Below are positions 42,309 through 51,841 of a stretch of 64,000 nucleotides of DNA, piece by piece. Within the stretch, counting starts at the first letter, position 1; each line of letters begins with the position of its first letter. The notes under the pieces were generated by a model. That model saw only the letters and a program-made list of their open reading frames with translations, did no database searches and had not been told where the DNA came from. The position numbers and the translations under genes were made by a program. Source of the stretch: SLRI01 sp942491185 (lineage in GTDB: Bacteria > Pseudomonadota > Alphaproteobacteria > Geminicoccales > Geminicoccaceae); NCBI GenBank assembly GCA_942491185.1, contig CALOAB010000014.1:62001-126000 (forward strand), in the 5' to 3' direction.

Positions 42309-42678
42309 GGTCCAGCGCCAGGCGCTTCAGATCCTTGAGCGCGCAGACCTCGAGCGTCCGCTCGTGGGTCGCCCTGAGCACGACCCGCGGCGCCTTGCCG
42401 GCATCGAGCGCCTGCTGCCAGCGGTCGGCGCACAAGCACCACCGATCGCCGGGCACCAGCCCCTTGAAGCCGAACTCCGGGCGTGGCGTCGAGAGATCGT
42501 TGCCCTGGCTCTTGCTGAAGGCGAGAAAGTCGGCCGTCACCTCGGCGCAGACCGTGTGGATCCCCCCGTCCTCAGGCCCGGTAGCGCAGCAGCCGTCGCG
42601 GTAGAAGCCGGTCATCGGCGAGGTCGAGCAGATGGCCAGAGGCTCGCCCAGCACGTTCAGCGCATCATCGTCCGCCAT
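42301..42678 (-). CDS. DUF2237 family protein
   Basis: The 125-residue protein carries all DUF2237 signatures. These are NVLGEPLAICSTSPMTGFYR at the start, DGCCATGPEDGGIHTVCAEV, TADFLAFSKSQGNDLSTPRP and GLVPGDRWCLCADRWQQAL. The several conserved Cys and His residues suggest metal binding or a redox role, but no function is established. It follows the dgcNA pair on the same strand after a 61-bp gap. Confidence 0.92.
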   Translation of the reverse strand: MADDDALNVLGEPLAICSTSPMTGFYRDGCCATGPEDGGIHTVCAEVTADFLAFSKSQGNDLSTPRPEFGFKGLVPGDRWCLCADRWQQALDAGKAPRVVLRATHERTLEVCALKDLKRLALDLS

Positions 42679-42739
42679 CGGTTTCTCCTCACTTTGCTCA
42701 CAGCATTCTACCGCACGTTTCCACAGCCTGTCCGCAGGC

Positions 42740-43726
42740 CTATCCCCAGAGTTCTACCGGCGGCGGTTGCATCATGGCGCCCTCGTAGCGAATCGGCGGC
42801 TCGCGGTCGCGGGCGAGCAGCAAGGGCGCGTCGAGATCGAGATAGCGGGTGCGGGCTGAGAGCACGAAAGCCGGCGCCATGGCGAGGCTGGTTGCCATCA
42901 TGCAGCCGACCATGATGCCGAGACCGCGTGCTTCGGCCGCGTCGGCCAGCCGCAGCGCCGTCGTCAGGCCGCCCGCCTTGTGCAGCTTGATGTTGATCAT
43001 GTCGTAGCGGCCGACCAGCCGCTCCAGGCTGTCGGGGCCGTGGCAGCTCTCATCCGCGCAGAGCGGCACCGGCCGCTCGATGCCGGCAAGCCCGTCGTCC
43101 TGATCGGCATGCAGCGGCTGCTCGATCAGCTCGACGCCGAGCTCGGCCATGGGTGCACCCCACTCTTGGACCATCGCCAACGTCCAGCCCTCGTTGGCAT
43201 CGACGATCAGCCGCGCCTCGGGCACGGCCTCGCGCACCGCCCGGACCCGGTCGAGATCGCCCTCGCCACCGAGCTTGAGCTTCAGCAGTGGCCGCCCCGC
43301 CGCCTTGGCATCGGCGGCCATTGTCTCGGGCGTGCCCAGACCGATCGTGTAGGTGACCAGGGCCGGTTGCGGCGCCGGCAGGTCCAAGAGCTCGTAGACC
43401 GTGCGCCCGGTCGCCTTGGCCTCGAGGTCGAACAGCGCGCAGTCGAGCGCGTTGCGGGCCGCCCCGCCCGGCATGGCCTCGACGAGGTCGGCGCGGCTGC
43501 CACCGGATTCGACCAGGGCGCGAACGGCCTCGATGGCGCCGATCACGCTCTCGGCCGACTCGCCGTAGCGGGGATAGACGCGGCACTCACCCCACCCTCG
43601 ATGCCCGGCGCCGTCGTGCAGCGTCACTGCCACCAGCTCGACATCGCTCACCGTGCTGCGCGAGATGGTGAACGGCTTGGCCAATGGAAAATGCTCGATC
43701 CGGGCATCGAGCCGGCGGCTGGTCAA
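42740..43726 (-). CDS. dgcA: N-acetyl-D-glutamate racemase DgcA (enolase superfamily)
   Basis: The 328-residue protein is an enolase-superfamily enzyme close to dipeptide epimerases. Residues for two-base racemisation are visible: LKLKLGG (KxK, about 150), metal ligands in VDANEGW (about 174), IEQPL and CADESC, and the second Lys in NIKLHKAGG (about 249). It overlaps the preceding dgcN by four bases. In the DgcN–DgcA route described for marine proteobacteria, D-glutamate is N-acetylated by DgcN and racemised by DgcA to N-acetyl-L-glutamate. That pairing, rather than L-Ala-Glu epimerisation, is why this name is preferred. Confidence 0.82.
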   Translation of the reverse strand: MTSRRLDARIEHFPLAKPFTISRSTVSDVELVAVTLHDGAGHRGWGECRVYPRYGESAESVIGAIEAVRALVESGGSRADLVEAMPGGAARNALDCALFDLEAKATGRTVYELLDLPAPQPALVTYTIGLGTPETMAADAKAAGRPLLKLKLGGEGDLDRVRAVREAVPEARLIVDANEGWTLAMVQEWGAPMAELGVELIEQPLHADQDDGLAGIERPVPLCADESCHGPDSLERLVGRYDMINIKLHKAGGLTTALRLADAAEARGLGIMVGCMMATSLAMAPAFVLSARTRYLDLDAPLLLARDREPPIRYEGAMMQPPPVELWG

Positions 43727-44718
43727 GGCAGCGCGTCCAGGAGCGGCTCGACGCCGTCACGGAACGGGTCGACCGCCGGCAGCTGCATCTCGTCGGCAAC
43801 CTTGGCGAGGTAGTCGCGGGCGGCCGCCGGGTTGAGCGCTGCGGTGTTGATGGCCACGCCGAGCGCGCTCACGTCCGGGTTGGTGAGGTGCGCCGCCTCG
43901 AGGTTGCGCTGCAGGCAAAGCGCCAGGCCGGGCAAGGGCTGGTGCGGCAGGCCGCGCATGTGGGTCCGGGTCGGCTCGTGGCAGAGCACGAGATAGTCCG
44001 GCTGGGCACCGTGCAACAGCCCGAGGCTGACCCCGGCGAAGGAAGGGTGGAAGAGCGAGCCCTGCCCCTCGACGAGGTCCCAGTGATCCGGGTCGTTGGC
44101 CGGGCTCAGCCACTCGACGGCGCCCGAGATGAAATCGGCGACCACGGCGTCGATCGACACGCCTTCGCCGGTGATCAGGATGCCGGTCTGGCCCGTGGCG
44201 CGGAAATCAGCCTTCATGCCCCGCTCGCGCATCGCCTTCTCGAGCGCCAGTGCCGTGTACATCTTGCCGCAGGAGCAGTCGGTGCCGACCGCCAGGATAC
44301 GCTTGCCGGGCCGGTCTGTGCCCTTGCCGGTGGCAAAGCTCTGTGTCGGGTGCCTGACATCGAAGAGCTTGGCGCCTTGCCGCTCGGCGGCCTGGCGGAT
44401 CTCGGGCATGTCGACCAGCTTGCTGTGCATGCCAGAGGCCACGTCCATGCCCGCCTCGATCGCCTGGACGATGGTCGCCGTCCAATGCGCCGGCAGGACT
44501 CCGCCGGCGTTGGCGACGCCCACCATCAGCGTGCGGGCGCCCTTGGCCACGGCCTCGTCGATGCCGGTCTCGACCAGGCCGACATCGGCCTTGCAGCCAG
44601 CGAGGCGCAGCTGCCCGACACAGGTATCCGGCCGCCAGTCGACGATGCCCTGCGCCGTCTTGGCGGAGAGCTGATCTGGGACATCGCCAAGGAACAACAG
44701 ATAGGGATTCTCGATCAC
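43723..44718 (-). CDS. dgcN: D-glutamate N-acetyltransferase DgcN (DUF1611)
   Basis: The 331-residue protein matches the DUF1611 family, now named DgcN. NPYLLFLGDVPDQLSAKTAQ is at the start, and the P-loop-like segment ILAVGTDCSCGKMYTALALE lies at about 141–160. GQTGILITGEGVSIDAVVAD follows, then EGQGSLFHPSFAGVSLGLLH (about 213–232). It is the first enzyme of the acetylated route for D-glutamate use. The next gene, dgcA, overlaps by four bases. The regulator usually linked to this pathway is not seen nearby. Confidence 0.85.
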   Translation of the reverse strand: MIENPYLLFLGDVPDQLSAKTAQGIVDWRPDTCVGQLRLAGCKADVGLVETGIDEAVAKGARTLMVGVANAGGVLPAHWTATIVQAIEAGMDVASGMHSKLVDMPEIRQAAERQGAKLFDVRHPTQSFATGKGTDRPGKRILAVGTDCSCGKMYTALALEKAMRERGMKADFRATGQTGILITGEGVSIDAVVADFISGAVEWLSPANDPDHWDLVEGQGSLFHPSFAGVSLGLLHGAQPDYLVLCHEPTRTHMRGLPHQPLPGLALCLQRNLEAAHLTNPDVSALGVAINTAALNPAAARDYLAKVADEMQLPAVDPFRDGVEPLLDALP

Positions 44719-44797
44719 GGGCGTGCCTCGTCAGCGACTTGTTGGAACCACGGCGAGACTAGCAGGCCACCAACAGCAGAGCGAGGGAGCTCAGCGC

Positions 44798-47700
44798 CTA
44801 CTCGGCCGGCGACGCTGCGGCCTCTGCCGACTGGCTGCCACGGCGCGCCGTGCCGGGTGCGGTGCGCAGCACCAGCGCCATGAGCGGCGGGATCAACAGC
44901 AGCGTGAGCACGGCCGACAGCGACAGCCCACCGACGACGACGGAGCCCAGCCCGCGATACAGCTCGGAGCCGGCGCCAGGGAAGAGCACCAGCGGCAGCA
45001 TGCCGAAGACCGAGGTGAGCGTGCTCATGAAGATCGGCCGCAGCCGGTTCTTGGTCGCCTCGACGATGGCGTCGATCGGCTCGTGGCCATTGGTGCGCAG
45101 CTCGTAGAGCGTCTGATGGACCAAGAGGATGGCGTTGTTGACGACGATGCCGACCAGAATGACGAAGCCCAGGAGCGTCAGCATGTCCAAGGGCTGGAAG
45201 GTGAACTGGTTGAGGATGACCAGCCCGGCAACGCCGCCGGCAGCGGCGAGCGGCACGGCGAACAGGATCACCAGCGGGAAGACGAAGCTCTCGAACAGCA
45301 CCGCCATCACCAGATAGACGATGACGATGGCGAGCATCAGGTCGAGGACCATCTCGTCGAACGTCTCGGTCAGCTGATCGGCCGTGCCCGAGAGCCGCAT
45401 CTGCACGCCGGGCGGCAGGCCCTCGGCCTCGAGCGGCGCCATGACCTCGGTCTGCAGCAGCTCGAGCGCCACCTCCAGCGGCATCTCGCTCGACGGGTTG
45501 ACCAAGAGCGTCACCGTCCGCTGCCGCTCGACGCGGCGGATCTCGATCGGTCCCGCCGTCACCTCGATCGCCGAAAGGGCGCTCGCCGGCAGGATCTGCC
45601 CGTCGGCCGTGACGATCGGCAGGGCATTGATCCCCTGGGTCGACGTCGTGCCGCCTTCCGGGCCCATCAGTGTCAGGTCCATCTGGCTGCCGTCGACGGT
45701 GATCTCGGCGATCCGCAGCCCGTCATTGAAGGCATCGACGCTGAGCGCGAAATTGCGCGCGGTCACCCCAGCATCGGCGAGCCGCACCCGATCGGGCTCG
45801 AGGCGGATTTCCGGTGCGCCCAGCTCGAGCCCGGGATCGGGGCGGAACTGGTGCCCCGCCTCGCGCGGCATGACCTGGGCGATCCGCCCGGTGGCCCGCA
45901 ACGCAACAGCCAGCACCTGCTCGAGGTCCGGCCCGGAGATGTCGAAGTCGATGGTCCGTCCGCCGCCGATGCCGCCGCCGAAGATCGACGGCTGGCTGAC
46001 GAAGCCGAACGTGCCGGGCTCCCGGAACACCGGTGCGCTCATCGGGCCGATCAGCTCAGCCGCGCGATCCATCTCCATCGCACTGCCGCCGACGAACATG
46101 TTGCCGCGAAACGCCACGAAGAAGAACTGGTCGAGCTTCGGCAGACCTTCCTCGGTCTGCTCGGGCCCCGTCTCCGACGCCCAGAGAGGGCGCACCGCAC
46201 CCTCGATGTCGGTCGCGATATCGGTCATCGTGCCGAGATTGTAGCCCGGCGGCGGGATGACGATGCCGAAGACCAGGTTCTGGTTGCCCTCGGGCAGGTA
46301 CTCGAGCTTCGGCAGGAAGGTCCAGGCAAGCGTGCCCGCGGTCAGCGTCACCACGACGACCACGGCCAGCGAGACCAGCCGCGAGGCGACGATCCGCCTC
46401 GTGGTGGCGAGCACGGCCCGGGAGAACGCGCCGGCGATGTCGTCGACCACCGGGATCCGCATCATCGTCAGGCTGCCACCGTCGCGGCCGCCGAGCAGGC
46501 GGGTCGCCATCGCCGGGATGAGCGTGACGGCGACGATCAGCGAGAGGATCACGGCGACCGAGATGGCGACCGCGATATCGCGGAAGAGCTGGCCGACCTC
46601 GAGCTGCATGGTGAGGATCGGAATGAACACCATGACCGTGGTCAGCGCCGAGACGAGGATGGCACCCCAGACCTGGGCCGCGCCCTCGTAGGCCGCCTTG
46701 GCGGCGCTTTTGCCCTCCTGGCGCAGCCGGTAGATGTTCTCGAGCACGACGATCGCCGCATCCACCACCATGCCGACGGCAAAGGCGATGCCGGCCAATG
46801 ACACGACGTTGATCGAGCGGCCCATCGCCGCCATGGCGACGAAGCTGGCGATCACCGAGACCGGGATCGCCACCGAGACGATCAGCGTCGCTCCGAACGA
46901 GCGCAGGAACAAGAGCAGCATCAAGGCGGCGAGCGTGCCGCCGATATAGATGTTCTGCGTCACCAGGCTGATGGCGCTGTTGATGTAGATCGTCTCGTCG
47001 TAGACCTGCCGTAGCTGCAACCCTTCATTGGGCAGGTCGTGGGCGTTCAGCTCGTCCACCGCCGCACGAATACCGTCCATGGTCTCGATGACATTCGAGC
47101 CGATCTCGCGGATCGCGCGGGCGACCAGTGCCGATTCGCCGAGCACGCGGATCGTCGCTGTCGGTTCCTTGACCCCGAAGCGCACGTCGGCGATGTCCGC
47201 CACCGTCACCCGGCCGAGCCGGCCGCTCTCGGGGTCGGCGATCGAGCGCAGCACGACGGCGGCAACGTCCGCCGGCTCGTGGAACTCACCCTCGCTGCGC
47301 ACGACGTAGCGCCGCTTGCCCTCGGCGACATCGCCGGCGGTGAGCGAGATGCCGGCCTCACGCAGCGTGTCGACCACCTCGGGCACGGTCAGCCGGTAAC
47401 GGGCGAGGTTCTGCGGCTCGACAATGATCTGCAGCTCTGGATCGGCGCCGCCGAAGACATCGACCCTGGCCACGCCCTGGACGCGCTGCAACCGGTCCTG
47501 GATCGTGTCCTCGGCGAACTTGCCGAAGCTCTCGATCGGCCGGTCGTTGCCCGCCTCGCGCGTGATGACGAACCAGGCGATGGCGTTGGCGTCCTCGTCC
47601 GAGGCCGAGATCGTCGGCTCGTCGGCCTCTGGCGGGTAGCTCGGCACCCGCTGCAGCCGGTTGGCGACGAACAGCAGCGCCCGGTCCATGTTGGTGCCGA

Positions 47701-47989
47701 CGCCGAACTCGAGGGTGACGGTGGCCTGGCCGTCCTCCGAGCTGCTCTCGATCCGCTCGAGCCCCTCGAGGCCCTTCATGACCTCTTCCTGCTCGTTGAC
47801 GATCTCGCGCTCGATCTCGGCCGGTGCGGCACCCGGCCACTCCGTGGTGATCGAGATCACCGGTTTGCTGACATCGGGCGCCAGCTGGATCGGGATCGTC
47901 AGCAGCGCCACATAGCCGAACATCACCGCCATCAGCACGGCGGCGATGACGGCGATCGGCCGGTCGATCGCGAGGCGGATCAGGTTCAA
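44798..47989 (-). CDS. RND-family efflux permease
   Basis: The 1063-residue inner-membrane pump has the RND pattern. TM1 starts AIDRPIAVIAAVLMAVMFGY, and two large periplasmic loops sit between TM1–2 and TM7–8. The proton-relay helix is GIAFAVGMVVDAAIVVLENI (TM4, one Asp where HAE1 pumps have two), and a second-half counterpart is GFVILVGIVVNNAILLVHQT. It should form a tripartite pump with the adaptor encoded immediately upstream and an outer-membrane channel not in this window. Substrates are unknown. The TTG at 47989 is preferred: GGAG lies ten bases upstream and the adaptor stop is five bases away. Confidence 0.9.
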   Translation of the reverse strand: MNLIRLAIDRPIAVIAAVLMAVMFGYVALLTIPIQLAPDVSKPVISITTEWPGAAPAEIEREIVNEQEEVMKGLEGLERIESSSEDGQATVTLEFGVGTNMDRALLFVANRLQRVPSYPPEADEPTISASDEDANAIAWFVITREAGNDRPIESFGKFAEDTIQDRLQRVQGVARVDVFGGADPELQIIVEPQNLARYRLTVPEVVDTLREAGISLTAGDVAEGKRRYVVRSEGEFHEPADVAAVVLRSIADPESGRLGRVTVADIADVRFGVKEPTATIRVLGESALVARAIREIGSNVIETMDGIRAAVDELNAHDLPNEGLQLRQVYDETIYINSAISLVTQNIYIGGTLAALMLLLFLRSFGATLIVSVAIPVSVIASFVAMAAMGRSINVVSLAGIAFAVGMVVDAAIVVLENIYRLRQEGKSAAKAAYEGAAQVWGAILVSALTTVMVFIPILTMQLEVGQLFRDIAVAISVAVILSLIVAVTLIPAMATRLLGGRDGGSLTMMRIPVVDDIAGAFSRAVLATTRRIVASRLVSLAVVVVVTLTAGTLAWTFLPKLEYLPEGNQNLVFGIVIPPPGYNLGTMTDIATDIEGAVRPLWASETGPEQTEEGLPKLDQFFFVAFRGNMFVGGSAMEMDRAAELIGPMSAPVFREPGTFGFVSQPSIFGGGIGGGRTIDFDISGPDLEQVLAVALRATGRIAQVMPREAGHQFRPDPGLELGAPEIRLEPDRVRLADAGVTARNFALSVDAFNDGLRIAEITVDGSQMDLTLMGPEGGTTSTQGINALPIVTADGQILPASALSAIEVTAGPIEIRRVERQRTVTLLVNPSSEMPLEVALELLQTEVMAPLEAEGLPPGVQMRLSGTADQLTETFDEMVLDLMLAIVIVYLVMAVLFESFVFPLVILFAVPLAAAGGVAGLVILNQFTFQPLDMLTLLGFVILVGIVVNNAILLVHQTLYELRTNGHEPIDAIVEATKNRLRPIFMSTLTSVFGMLPLVLFPGAGSELYRGLGSVVVGGLSLSAVLTLLLIPPLMALVLRTAPGTARRGSQSAEAAASPAE

Positions 47990-47993
47990 GCGA

Positions 47994-49181
47994 TCAGCTC
48001 CGCTCGCCTGCTGCCGCAGGAGCGGGCGCACTCTCGGCCTTGGGCGCGCCATAGGCGACCGCCTGGCCCGGCCGTAGCCGCTCGTTGCCGCGCACCACCA
48101 CGAGATCGCCAGGCACCAGGCCCTCGATCACCTCGAAGCGGTTGCCCACGGCAGAGCCCAGCACCACCGGTCGCGGCTGGGCCGTATCGTCCTCGGCGAC
48201 GAGAAACACCTGACGGCCCTGGAGGCCCACGGTCACCGCATCCTTGTGCACGGTGACGACATCGCGCGGTGCCCCGTCCGGCAGCTTGACGGTGACGCTC
48301 TGGCCGATGGCACGCGCCGTCGACAGCCCCCCGTTCATCGCCGCGAAACGTACCGCCCGGGTCCGGGTCAGCGGGTTCTCGACCGGCACGATCGCCCGCA
48401 GCAGCGCGCCGTGGACGTCGCCGTCGGCCAACGTGAAATCGATCTCGATCCCCGGCACCAGGCCGCTCAGCCGCTCCGCCGGCACCTCCGCTTCGACCTC
48501 GAGATGCACGTCGTCGACGATCGTGACCAATGGCTGGCCGACCTGGACATGGGCCCCCGGGCTGACATGCTTCTCGACCACGACGCCCGGATAAGGTGCC
48601 CTGATCTCACCATCGGCCACATCGGCCTCGCGGTAGTCGACCATGACCTCGGCCCGCGCCACGCGCGCCGCCGCCGCGTCGATGCGGCTGGCAGCAACGG
48701 TCGCCTCGGTGATCTTGTCGTCGAGCCTGGCCCTGGAGAAAGCCGCCGAGTCCGCGAGCGCTGCCAGCCGCGCCCGCTCCTGCTCGACCAGCTCGAGCGT
48801 CCGCCGCGCCGCTACCAGCTCGGCCTCGGCCGTGGCGAGATCGGCCCGCGCCATGGCCCGGTCGAGCTCGAGCCGCGTCGGCTCCAGCACGGCCAGGACG
48901 TCGCCCTGCTCGACGCGGTCGCCGACCTCGACCGCAACATCGGCCACCGGCCCTGCGACCTTGGCCGCGACCGGGCCCTGCTCCATGGCGACGATCCGGC
49001 CGAGCACCGGCACGGTCTGGACCACGGGCTCGGTGATCACCGGATCGACCTGCACCATGGCCGGCGGTTGCTGCGCGCGCGCCTCGACCCCGGCCAATCC
49101 GACCAGCAGCCCAAGCGACAAAGCCGCCGCCAAAGCCCGCGATCGACCCTTTTCGCCCAATTGTCCCGCACGACCCCTCAT
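47994..49181 (-). CDS. RND efflux periplasmic adaptor (HlyD/MFP family)
   Basis: The 395-residue exported adaptor has a signal peptide (ALAAALSLGLLVGLAGVEARA) and a lipoyl-like first half (VAAKVAGPVADVAVEVGDRV). A helical hairpin follows (RADLATAEAELVAARRTLEL), then the lipoyl second half (IRAPYPGVVVEKHVSPGAHV) and a beta-barrel and membrane-proximal domain. It bridges the RND permease and an outer-membrane factor. The ATG at 49181 is chosen because the signal peptide starts there; the frame is open further upstream without homology. It is in one operon with the permease (4-bp gap). Confidence 0.9.
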   Translation of the reverse strand: MRGRAGQLGEKGRSRALAAALSLGLLVGLAGVEARAQQPPAMVQVDPVITEPVVQTVPVLGRIVAMEQGPVAAKVAGPVADVAVEVGDRVEQGDVLAVLEPTRLELDRAMARADLATAEAELVAARRTLELVEQERARLAALADSAAFSRARLDDKITEATVAASRIDAAAARVARAEVMVDYREADVADGEIRAPYPGVVVEKHVSPGAHVQVGQPLVTIVDDVHLEVEAEVPAERLSGLVPGIEIDFTLADGDVHGALLRAIVPVENPLTRTRAVRFAAMNGGLSTARAIGQSVTVKLPDGAPRDVVTVHKDAVTVGLQGRQVFLVAEDDTAQPRPVVLGSAVGNRFEVIEGLVPGDLVVVRGNERLRPGQAVAYGAPKAESAPAPAAAGERS

Positions 49182-49328
49182 GGCGATCCCTACCTGCCGC
49201 TTGCCGGCACAACCTCTATCATTTTGATATATGTGCGCCAGAGAGATAGGGCGCTGAGCGATACTTGTCCATCGCCCTGAACGAAAGAACCTGTCGTTGT
49301 GACCGGCCTTCACTCTATAGTTACGAGC

Positions 49329-49556
49329 ATGCCCGAGGACTTGGATGAAATCATCGTCGAGACTGTGCTGCTCGGCAGCGCACAACGGGTCACCGCGATG
49401 GATCCTGCGAGCCTCGTCGAGGTCGTCTTCCAGGCGCCCCGTGGCACCGATCAACGCACGATCGTCCAGCTCGCGCGGCAAAAGCTGGCCTGGCGGATCG
49501 CCAAGGAGAAGCAGCCGTCGAAGCCCTCTGACGACCGCGGCGGCATCCTGGCCTGA
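49329..49556 (+). CDS. Short conserved-type protein (DUF6898-like)
   Basis: The 75-residue frame from the ATG at 49329 reads as a small alpha/beta protein, DEIIVETVLLGSAQRVTAMD and then a helical end QLARQKLAWRIAKEK. The layout (two strands with VTAxD, then a helix with an ARxKLxWxIA pattern) resembles the short DUF6898-type proteins of alphaproteobacteria. A GTG at 49299 is an upstream in-frame alternative. It lies between the divergent RND adaptor gene and the convergent LOG-family gene. The function is unknown. Confidence 0.6.
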   Translation: MPEDLDEIIVETVLLGSAQRVTAMDPASLVEVVFQAPRGTDQRTIVQLARQKLAWRIAKEKQPSKPSDDRGGILA

Positions 49557-49585
49557 GATGTTGGAGCGCCTGAGCGGGTAGGCGC

Positions 49586-50173
49586 TCAGCCCTCGCCGCG
49601 GCCGATCCACTTGGGTGCGGTGGGCGGCGTGTAGGAAGCGAGTCGGGCCAGCAGCTCAGCAGGCTCGGTCACCTCGATCAGCATGCGCCGATGCTCGACC
49701 CGCAAAAACCGCTGCTCCACCACATTGTCGAGAAAGCCAACGAGGTGATCGTAGAAGCCGGCCACGTTGAGGATGGCGCACGGCTTCTCGTGATAGCCGA
49801 GCTGCGCCCAGGTCCAGACCTCGAACAGCTCCTCGAACGTGCCGATGCCGCCCGGCAGTGCCACGAACCCGCAGCTGAGCTCGGCCATCAACGCCTTGCG
49901 CTCGTGCATCGAGCCCACGACGTGCAGCTCGCTCAGCGATGGATGCGCGATCTCTTTCTCGACCAGCGGTCGCGGCATCACGCCAATGGCCTCGCCGCCG
50001 GCGGCCAGCGCCGCGTCGGCGACGGCGCCCATCAAGCCGACCGAGGCACCCCCATAGACGAGCCCGATGCCGGCCCGCGCCAAGGCTGCGCCGGTGGCCG
50101 TCGCCGCCTCGCGGTAGATCGCTTCGCTGCCTTCGCTCGAGCCGCAGAACACACAGATGCGCCGCAAGGCCAT
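49586..50173 (-). CDS. LOG-family protein (cytokinin riboside phosphoribohydrolase type)
   Basis: The 195-residue protein starts RRICVFCGSSEGSEAIYREA, with GLVYGGASVGLMGAVADAAL at about 36–55. It carries the catalytic PGGIGTFEELFEVWTWAQLG (about 105–124), the LOG/TIGR00730 signature PGGxGTxxE. LOG enzymes hydrolyse nucleoside 5'-monophosphates, releasing the base; in bacteria the physiological substrate is often AMP or a modified adenine nucleotide. The ATG at 50173 follows AAAGGAGGGGCC, a strong ribosome site. Confidence 0.92.
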   Translation of the reverse strand: MALRRICVFCGSSEGSEAIYREAATATGAALARAGIGLVYGGASVGLMGAVADAALAAGGEAIGVMPRPLVEKEIAHPSLSELHVVGSMHERKALMAELSCGFVALPGGIGTFEELFEVWTWAQLGYHEKPCAILNVAGFYDHLVGFLDNVVEQRFLRVEHRRMLIEVTEPAELLARLASYTPPTAPKWIGRGEG

Positions 50174-50321
50174 GGCCCCTCCTTTGCTTGCTCTGTTGGG
50201 CATGCCCGGGCGTACGTCTCGAGGCAAGCCCAGAGCCCTGCCTCACCCGGCGGCGGCCTGACGCCTTGCGAGCGGCCTCGATCATGGCTAAAGCCGCATA
50301 AATCCTAGGGAACGTCTCGTC

Positions 50322-51140
50322 ATGCAAGAACCTGCGGCAACGCCGCCGAGCACGCCCGCCACGCTGCTCGAGATCGACGACGTCCACAAGACGTTCGGCG
50401 GTGTCATGGCCGTCACCGGCTGCCGCTTCGCGCTCGAGCCCGGCACCATCACCGGGCTGATCGGCCCCAACGGTGCGGGCAAGACGACGCTCTTCAACAT
50501 GATCGCCGGCGCCTTCCCGCCCACCGCCGGCCGCATTCGCTACCAGGGCCGGGACATCACCGGGCTTCCCGCACACCGGCTGTTCCAGCTCGGCATCGTC
50601 CGCACCTTCCAGATCCCGCACGAGTTCGGCCGCATGACCTGCCTCGAGAACCTGATGCTGGTGCCGCCCGGCCAGCACGGCGAGGGCGTCATGGCCAACT
50701 GGCTCGGCTGGCGCCGCGTGGTCGACCAGGAGACCCAGCTCAAGAACCGGGCGCTCGAGGTGCTCGACTTCCTCAAGATGACGCATCTCAAGGACACGCT
50801 CGCGGCCAATGTCTCCGGCGGCCAGAAGAAGCTGCTCGAGATCGGCCGCACCATGATGACCGACGCCACGCTGGTCCTGCTCGACGAGCCGGGTGCCGGC
50901 GTCAACCGGACGCTGCTCGGCGACATCCTGCGGACGATCCGCACGCTCAACGAGGAGCGCGGCTACACCTTCTGCATCATCGAGCACGACATGGGCTTCA
51001 TCGGCGAGCTCTGCGATCCCGTGGTCTGCATGGCCGAGGGCCGCGTCTTGACCATGGGCACGATGGACGAGGTCAAGCGTGACGAGCGGGTGCGCGAAGC
51101 CTATCTCGGCCACAGCGCCGCGGTTGGAGCCGCCGCTTGA
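50322..51140 (+). CDS. livG: Branched-chain amino acid-type ABC transporter ATPase (LivG)
   Basis: The 272-residue ATPase carries Walker A GLIGPNGAGKTTLFNMIAGA (about 46–65), signature VSGGQKKLLEIGRTMMTDA (about 166) and Walker B LVLLDEPGAGVN (about 186). HDMGFIGELCDPVVCMAEGR near the end is the H-loop region. It energises uptake with LivF through permeases LivH and LivM. The real ligand may be another amide or amino acid rather than Leu, Ile or Val. It is followed by livF with a TTGA overlap; livHM are displaced 2.2 kb downstream. Confidence 0.92.
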   Translation: MQEPAATPPSTPATLLEIDDVHKTFGGVMAVTGCRFALEPGTITGLIGPNGAGKTTLFNMIAGAFPPTAGRIRYQGRDITGLPAHRLFQLGIVRTFQIPHEFGRMTCLENLMLVPPGQHGEGVMANWLGWRRVVDQETQLKNRALEVLDFLKMTHLKDTLAANVSGGQKKLLEIGRTMMTDATLVLLDEPGAGVNRTLLGDILRTIRTLNEERGYTFCIIEHDMGFIGELCDPVVCMAEGRVLTMGTMDEVKRDERVREAYLGHSAAVGAAA

Positions 51141-51841
51141 GCCTGCTGCAGATGACCGGGATCGAGGGCGGCTACGGCGACGCCGACATCCTCCACGGCG
51201 TGTCGCTGGAGGTGGCGCCGGGCGAGGTCGTCGTCATCGTCGGCCCCAACGGCGCCGGCAAGTCGACGGCCCTGAAGGCGGTCTTCGGCCTCGTCACCAT
51301 CCGCCGCGGCCAGATCATCTTCGACGGCAAGGACCTCACCGGCAAGCGGCCTGACGAGATCGTCAGGTCCGGCATCTCCTTCGTGCCGCAGACCGAGAAC
51401 GTCTTCCCGACGCTCAGCGTGGAAGAGAACCTGGAGATGGGCGCCTACCTGCGCGACGACGACATCGCACCGCAAAAGGCCAAGGTGTTCGAGCTCTTCC
51501 CGCCGCTCCTGGAGAAGCGCCACCAGGCCGCCGGCACGCTCTCCGGCGGTCAGCGGCAGATGGTCGCCATGGGCAGGGCGCTGATGCTCGACCCCAAGCT
51601 CCTGCTGGTCGACGAGCCCACGGCCGGCCTCTCACCACTCTTCATGGACCAGATCTTCAGCATTCTCAGGACCGTCAACGAGACCGGCGTCGCCATCCTC
51701 ATGGTCGAGCAGAACGCCAAGCAAGCGCTCGCCACCGCCGATCGCGGCTACGTCCTGGCAACCGGCCAGAACCGCCACGAAGGCACCGGCCAAGAACTCC
51801 TCGACGACCCCGAAGTGGCGGAGATGTTCTTGGGTGGGTGA
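51137..51841 (+). CDS. livF: Branched-chain amino acid-type ABC transporter ATPase (LivF)
   Basis: The 234-residue ATPase has Walker A VGPNGAGKSTALKAVFGL (about 35–52), signature LSGGQRQMVAMGRALML (about 135), Walker B LLLVDEPTAGLSPLF (about 155) and a LivF-type end GTGQELLDDPEVAEMFLGG. The TTG start overlaps the livG stop (TTGA), so the two are coupled. In a typical operon livHM flank these genes directly; here a toxin–antitoxin remnant and a deacetylase gene intervene. Confidence 0.92.
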   Translation: MSLLQMTGIEGGYGDADILHGVSLEVAPGEVVVIVGPNGAGKSTALKAVFGLVTIRRGQIIFDGKDLTGKRPDEIVRSGISFVPQTENVFPTLSVEENLEMGAYLRDDDIAPQKAKVFELFPPLLEKRHQAAGTLSGGQRQMVAMGRALMLDPKLLLVDEPTAGLSPLFMDQIFSILRTVNETGVAILMVEQNAKQALATADRGYVLATGQNRHEGTGQELLDDPEVAEMFLGG

